A stretch of DNA of 64,000 nucleotides from Gemmatimonadota bacterium (GTDB taxonomy: Bacteria > Gemmatimonadota > Gemmatimonadetes > Longimicrobiales > Gaopeijiaceae): NCBI GenBank assembly GCA_028873815.1, contig JAPPNN010000049.1, forward strand, positions 1-64,000, given 5' to 3'. Position numbers and translations under genes: made by a program. The notes below the pieces were generated by a model that saw only the letters and a list, made by a program, of their open reading frames with translations, did not search any database and had not been told where the DNA came from. Positions 60,212 through 64,000 of this stretch are shown one piece after another (the first letter of the stretch is position 1; every line of letters starts with the position of its first letter).

Positions 60212-60679
60212 ATGGTCGACGCGCGGATCGTAATAAGGGAAATCCAGGAGATGAGGGAGGAGGGGTACCTTTCGGACGCCATTCTCCGACACGCCGTAAA
60301 GACCCTCCACCGGGACGATCGTGCCGACTGGGTCGGAGCCTATCTGCTCAACGACGAAGGTCTCGAGTTGTGGCTCCACAACTATGTGGGCGCGCCCACC
60401 GAGCACGCGCGGATCCCCGTGGGCGAGGGCGTGTGCGGCACCGCGATCGCGCACGGGGCCAACCAGAACGTCCCCGACGTGACGAAGTTCGAGGGCTATC
60501 TGGCCTGCAGCCCTGACGTGAAGTCGGAGTTGGTGGTCCTGATCCGTGCCGGAACGGAGATCTACGGACAGTTCGACATCGACTCGCACCAGGAGGCCGC
60601 CTTCACTCCGCAGGACGAGGTGGCGGTGCAGATGATCGCCGACAAGCTGGCGGAGCAGATCGCCCACGAGCGCCGCTAG
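60212..60679 (+). CDS. GAF domain protein related to free methionine-R-sulfoxide reductase
   Basis: 155 aa single GAF domain. The segment TEHARIPVGEGVCGTAIAHG and the downstream YLACSPDVKSELVVLI align by eye with fRMsr enzymes, which reduce free methionine-R-sulfoxide. Two of the three family cysteines are present (GVCG and LACS); the first (usually AC before RI) reads EHA. It may therefore be a related but altered subfamily. Cytoplasmic, no regulator domains attached. Lies between the M42 and MBL genes on one strand. Confidence 0.8.
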   Translation: MVDARIVIREIQEMREEGYLSDAILRHAVKTLHRDDRADWVGAYLLNDEGLELWLHNYVGAPTEHARIPVGEGVCGTAIAHGANQNVPDVTKFEGYLACSPDVKSELVVLIRAGTEIYGQFDIDSHQEAAFTPQDEVAVQMIADKLAEQIAHERR

Positions 60680-60685
60680 GACGTC

Positions 60686-61417
60686 GTGCCGGCGGTGGTG
60701 CGGTCCTTCCGGGCCGACAATCCCGGACGCTTCACCCTCGACGGCACTCGAAGCCATGTAGTCGGTGAACGCAGGGCGGCCGTGATCGATCCCGGCCCTG
60801 TTCTCGAAAGTCACCTTGGGGTGCTCGCGGAGGCGGTGGGCGACGCCCGTGACATCGTCGTCCTCGTCACCCACGCCCACGCGGACCATGCGGCCGGCGC
60901 GGAGGAGCTGGCGCGCCTGACCGGAGCCGTGGTGCGGGGGCCCGGGAGCGGCCACGACCTGCGTGACGGCGAGGCCATTGCAACCGACGGCGGCGATCTG
61001 TTCGCCGTCTGGACTCCCGGGCACGCGCGCCGCCACTTCTGCTTCCATCTGCCGGACGAGGGCGCCGTCTTTACCGGCGACCTCATCCTGGGAGAGGGCG
61101 ACACGACCTGGGTCGGTGAATACCCGGGAGGCGTCGCCGACTACCTGGCCTCGCTGGATCGTGTCGACGCGCTGGACGCCCGCGTGCTCTACCCGGGTCA
61201 CGGCGACCCGCTCCTCGACCCCGCGGACGCCATCGCGCGCTTCCGGAACCACCGCCTCGCCCGGATCGATCAGGTCCGCCATGCGCTCGCGGAGACAGGC
61301 AGCGCCGACCTCGATCTGCTCACCGAGCGTGTCTATGGCGAGCTTCCATCCGAGGTGCACGACATGGCCGCATCGGGCGTGGGCGCGATTCTGGACTACC
61401 TCGCCAGCGCCGGATAG
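60686..61417 (+). CDS. MBL-fold metallo-hydrolase
   Basis: 243 aa. Zinc motif THAHADHAAG (HxHxDH), a second histidine in TPGHARRHFCFH, the bridging aspartate in VFTGDLILGEGDT and the final YPGHGDPLLDP. A C-terminal helical domain (about 185-243) resembles LACTB2/glyoxalase-II-like proteins. Likely acts on thioesters, phosphodiesters or RNA; the substrate is not clear. Start GTG at 60686, six bases after the GAF gene. Confidence 0.85.
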   Translation: MPAVVRSFRADNPGRFTLDGTRSHVVGERRAAVIDPGPVLESHLGVLAEAVGDARDIVVLVTHAHADHAAGAEELARLTGAVVRGPGSGHDLRDGEAIATDGGDLFAVWTPGHARRHFCFHLPDEGAVFTGDLILGEGDTTWVGEYPGGVADYLASLDRVDALDARVLYPGHGDPLLDPADAIARFRNHRLARIDQVRHALAETGSADLDLLTERVYGELPSEVHDMAASGVGAILDYLASAG

Positions 61418-61426
61418 CTTGCCCGA

Positions 61427-62860
61427 ATGGTACCCGTCACCCTCGCGAAATCGCTCGTCGAGATCTGCGGTCGCGACGGCGTGATCCTGGACGAGGAGCG
61501 GCTTCTCGTCTACGAATCGGACGCGCTTACCGCCTACCGCCACCGTCCCGGCGCGGTTGTGCTGCCGCGTTCCACCGATCAGGTGCAAGGCGCCGTGCGC
61601 GCGATCGCGGAGCACGGCTTGCCGATCGTGCCGCGGGGCGCGGGCACCGGACTGTCGGGGGGTGCGGTGGCGCTCGACGGAGCGGTCGTGATCGGCACCG
61701 CGCGGATGAACCGGATCCTGGACATCGACGCGCCGAACCGGCGGGCCGTGCTCCAGCCGGGCGTGATCAACGCGGAACTCTCGGTCGCGGCGGGGGCGCA
61801 CGGGCTGTATTACGCGCCCGACCCGTCCTCGCAGACGGCGTGCACGATCGGCGGGAACGTGGCGGAGAACTCGGGCGGGCCGCACTGCCTCAAGTACGGG
61901 GTGACGTCGCGCTACGTGACGGGTCTTGCGGTCGTCCTGGCGGATGGGTCGATGGTCCGGCTGGGCGGACAGGGACGTGAATCGCCGGGGTATGACCTGG
62001 TGGGCCTCTTCGTGGGCTCGGAGGGGTGTTTCGGGATCGCGACCGAGATCGAGGTGGGGCTTCTCCCCGTGCCGGAGGGCGTGTGCACGCTGCTCGGCAT
62101 CTTCGACCGCATCGATGACGCGGGGCAGGCCGTGTCCGACATCGTGGGCGCGGGACTGCTGCCCGCCGCGCTCGAGATCATCGACGGGCCCACGATCCGC
62201 GCCGTCGAGGACAGCGTCTTCGCGGCGGGGTACCCGATCGACGCCGAGGCCGCCCTGGTGATCGAGTTCGACGGAATGGAGGCGGGGCTGGAACACGACG
62301 CGGAGAGGGCGGCGGCGCTGTGTGCGCTTGCCGGTGCGCGTGAAGTGCGTACCGCCCGCGACGAGGACGAGCGCATGGCGCTGTGGAAGGGACGGAAGAA
62401 GGCGTTCGGCGCCATGGGGCGGATCGCGCCGGATCTCCTGGTGCAGGACGCCACCGTGCCTAGGACGACCCTGCCGTCGATCCTGCGCGGCATTTCGGAC
62501 ATCGGCCAGCGCTACGACCTCGTCGTCGCGAACGTATTCCACGCCGGCGACGGCAACCTTCATCCGAACATTCTCTTCGACCGCCGCGACGAGCACGAGC
62601 TGGAGCGCGTCGAGCGCGCCTCGAAGGAGATCATGCAGCTCTGCGTCGATTCCGGCGGCACGATCACGGGCGAACACGGTGTCGGGCTCGACAAGAAGCA
62701 TCACATGGACCTCATCTACGGCCCGGACGAGCTCGACGCGATGTGGCAGGTGCGGAGAGTGTTCGATCCCGGCGGCGTGATGAATCCCGGCAAGGTTCTT
62801 CCGGAGGACACCGGTCCAGCGGAGGGCGCCGGTCTGCCCGAGGGCATCGGCGGTGATTGA
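61427..62860 (+). CDS. glcD: Glycolate oxidase FAD-linked subunit GlcD
   Basis: 477 aa FAD-binding (PCMH-type) oxidoreductase. PRGAGTGLSGGAVALDGAVV and CTIGGNVAENSGGPHCLKYG form the FAD site; NVFHAGDGNLHPNILFD and ITGEHGVGLDKKHHM carry the catalytic/metal histidines of the C-terminal domain. It oxidises glycolate (or D-lactate) and passes electrons on with GlcE and GlcF. It overlaps glcE by eight bases. ATG start at 61427. Confidence 0.93.
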   Translation: MVPVTLAKSLVEICGRDGVILDEERLLVYESDALTAYRHRPGAVVLPRSTDQVQGAVRAIAEHGLPIVPRGAGTGLSGGAVALDGAVVIGTARMNRILDIDAPNRRAVLQPGVINAELSVAAGAHGLYYAPDPSSQTACTIGGNVAENSGGPHCLKYGVTSRYVTGLAVVLADGSMVRLGGQGRESPGYDLVGLFVGSEGCFGIATEIEVGLLPVPEGVCTLLGIFDRIDDAGQAVSDIVGAGLLPAALEIIDGPTIRAVEDSVFAAGYPIDAEAALVIEFDGMEAGLEHDAERAAALCALAGAREVRTARDEDERMALWKGRKKAFGAMGRIAPDLLVQDATVPRTTLPSILRGISDIGQRYDLVVANVFHAGDGNLHPNILFDRRDEHELERVERASKEIMQLCVDSGGTITGEHGVGLDKKHHMDLIYGPDELDAMWQVRRVFDPGGVMNPGKVLPEDTGPAEGAGLPEGIGGD

Positions 62861-64000
62861 CGCCGGCGTGGCACGGGCGGGCGATGCGGAGGGGCCAGCG
62901 GTCGTCTATCCGGCCAGCGTGGAAGAGGCGGCGGAGGTAATCCGTGCGGCGAACAGGACGGGTACGCGTCTGATCCCCGCCGGGCTGGGGAGCTGGCTGG
63001 GGGCCGGAGGGTGGACGGGGCCCGCCGACGTCATCGTGTCGTGCGAGCGCCTCAACGCGGTGCAGCACTACGAACCCGCCGACCTCACGATGACGGCGGG
63101 TGCCGGGCTCGGCATGGCCGAGCTGGATGACGTGTTGCGGCCCAACGGGCAGTGGCTGCCTGTGGACGCGCCCGGCGTGGGGGCGGGAACGGTGGGGGGG
63201 ATGGTGGCGTGCGGTGTTTCGGGGGCGCTGCAGGGCCGCTACGGGGCGGTTCGCGACAACGTGCTGGGCGTCGATGTGGTGACTGGAGCCGGCCGCGTGC
63301 TGCGGATCGGCGGCCGGGTGGTCAAGAACGTGGCCGGGTACGACCTGGTCCGGCTCTTCACGGGAAGCCGGGGCAGCCTCGGGATCATCACGAGCGTTTC
63401 CGTGCGCCTGTTCCCGCGTCCGGAGGCCGACGTGACCCTGTGCTACGGTGGTGGGACGACGGAGATCGTGGCGCTGGCGCGCACCATGTGCACGAGTCCG
63501 CTGCCGATTGCGGCGGTCGAAGTGGAGGCCGGCGGGGAGAACGGGGAGACGGTCATGGTGCGGTTGCTGGGAAGCGTGGGCGAGGTGGAAGAGGTCCTGT
63601 CGCGCCTGGTCGACAGCGTCGGGCCGAAGCCCCGGGCCATCGTGCGTGGAGACGAGAGCGCGGCGCTGCACAGGGATCGCGGCGCGTGGGAGGAGGGGAG
63701 CGCCCTGGTCGTGCGTCTGGCGGCGCTCCCGGATCGGCTGGCCGACACGTTCGGCCGCGGGGCGGCGCTGGCGGGCGCGCTGGGCGGCGAGATCGCCGCC
63801 GATGCGATGAGCGGGGTCGTGCGCGTGAAGGCGTCGCCGGACGCGGGCCGGGACGGGGACGTCGTACGCGAGCTGTCGCGGGCGCGTGAGGAGATGGAAG
63901 CGGCGGGCGGGACGATGACGCTGAGCCAGGCGCGTGGGGAGGTCGCCGCGCGGGTGGGGTGGACGGGGGGGCGGGGAAGTGACGGGGGTCTCGGGACCAG
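62853..64000 (+). CDS. glcE: Glycolate oxidase FAD-binding subunit GlcE (partial at window end)
   Basis: GTG start at 62853 inside the end of glcD. The frame stays open to the window end, giving 382 residues with the C-terminus missing. The FAD-binding domain has TRLIPAGLGSWLGAGGWTGP and VGAGTVGGMVACGVSGALQG, then VVKNVAGYDLVRLFTGSRG. GlcE is the smaller FAD subunit of the glycolate oxidase complex. The coupling to glcD supports the assignment. glcF, the iron-sulfur subunit, would be expected just beyond the edge. Confidence 0.88.
   Translation, partial: MIDAGVARAGDAEGPAVVYPASVEEAAEVIRAANRTGTRLIPAGLGSWLGAGGWTGPADVIVSCERLNAVQHYEPADLTMTAGAGLGMAELDDVLRPNGQWLPVDAPGVGAGTVGGMVACGVSGALQGRYGAVRDNVLGVDVVTGAGRVLRIGGRVVKNVAGYDLVRLFTGSRGSLGIITSVSVRLFPRPEADVTLCYGGGTTEIVALARTMCTSPLPIAAVEVEAGGENGETVMVRLLGSVGEVEEVLSRLVDSVGPKPRAIVRGDESAALHRDRGAWEEGSALVVRLAALPDRLADTFGRGAALAGALGGEIAADAMSGVVRVKASPDAGRDGDVVRELSRAREEMEAAGGTMTLSQARGEVAARVGWTGGRGSDGGLGT

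Noticed and set aside
60197-62704. Long minus-strand open frame (about 830 codons) opposite the GAF, MBL and glcD genes
   Set aside because: Three well-supported genes occupy the other strand and the frame shows no recognisable motif or start signal.
1-64000. CRISPR arrays, rRNA and tRNA genes
   Set aside because: No regularly spaced direct repeats were found, and no cloverleaf-like sequence with TTC-type T-loop or ribosomal RNA signature was recognised in intergenic DNA by eye.

Overview
The window is a chromosomal segment from a GC-rich, diderm, probably aerobic heterotroph. No rRNA or tRNA gene was found, so taxonomy rests on gene content alone. Exported proteins mostly carry signal peptides ending in an A-x-AQ type site (ALTAQ, VRAQA, ALSAQ, NAQQ). 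There are many exported peptidases and PD40/TolB-like proteins, and GTG or TTG starts are common. This fits Gemmatimonadota or a close relative. That assignment is inference.

Left arm (1-23500): a PLP-dependent decarboxylase, a CPBP protease and a MOSC protein lead into a GyrA-type topoisomerase subunit and further tightly overlapped genes. A minus-strand group follows (NUDIX, QueE, a small conserved protein). Next come an oxidoreductase, a MazG-like protein, an ECF sigma factor module with a Spy-like periplasmic protein, the threonine-to-glycine pair tdh-kbl, and a phosphoesterase. A five-gene minus-strand operon then joins a lipoprotein, a histidine kinase, a sigma-54 activator, an exported coiled-coil protein and a barrel-like exported protein.

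Replication and partition core (23545-35664): dnaA and dnaN lie on the minus strand with a candidate oriC between them. Divergently runs rpmH-rnpA-yidD-yidC-mnmE-mnmG, then two perfect parS palindromes, parA, parB, a LytM/M23 peptidase and a bactofilin. This links origin segregation, envelope growth and a cytoskeletal polymer in one strand-collinear block.

Right arm (35700-64000): Nif3, an M14 peptidase, a zinc-ribbon membrane protein, a DUF819 transporter-like protein and lipA precede pdhA-pdhB-pdhC and an exported amidohydrolase. lpdA lies beyond a 4.0-kb insertion. Then come S9 and M20 peptidases, an SDR enzyme, a plant/cyanobacterial-type IspH, FxsA, an M42 peptidase, a GAF protein, an MBL-fold hydrolase, glcD and a glcE cut by the window end.

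The most unusual region is 47074-51089. It is a complete IS1595-type element with perfect 24-bp terminal inverted repeats and an exact 8-bp target duplication (ATCAAAGT). It carries, besides the transposase, up to five small genes of unknown function, several with very strong ribosome binding sites. Removing it in silico rebuilds a 16-bp palindrome just upstream of the probable lpdA promoter. A near copy of that palindrome-plus-promoter block lies upstream of the SDR gene at 56312-56351. The insertion also sits inside one copy of a dispersed intergenic repeat family found at several other places in the window.
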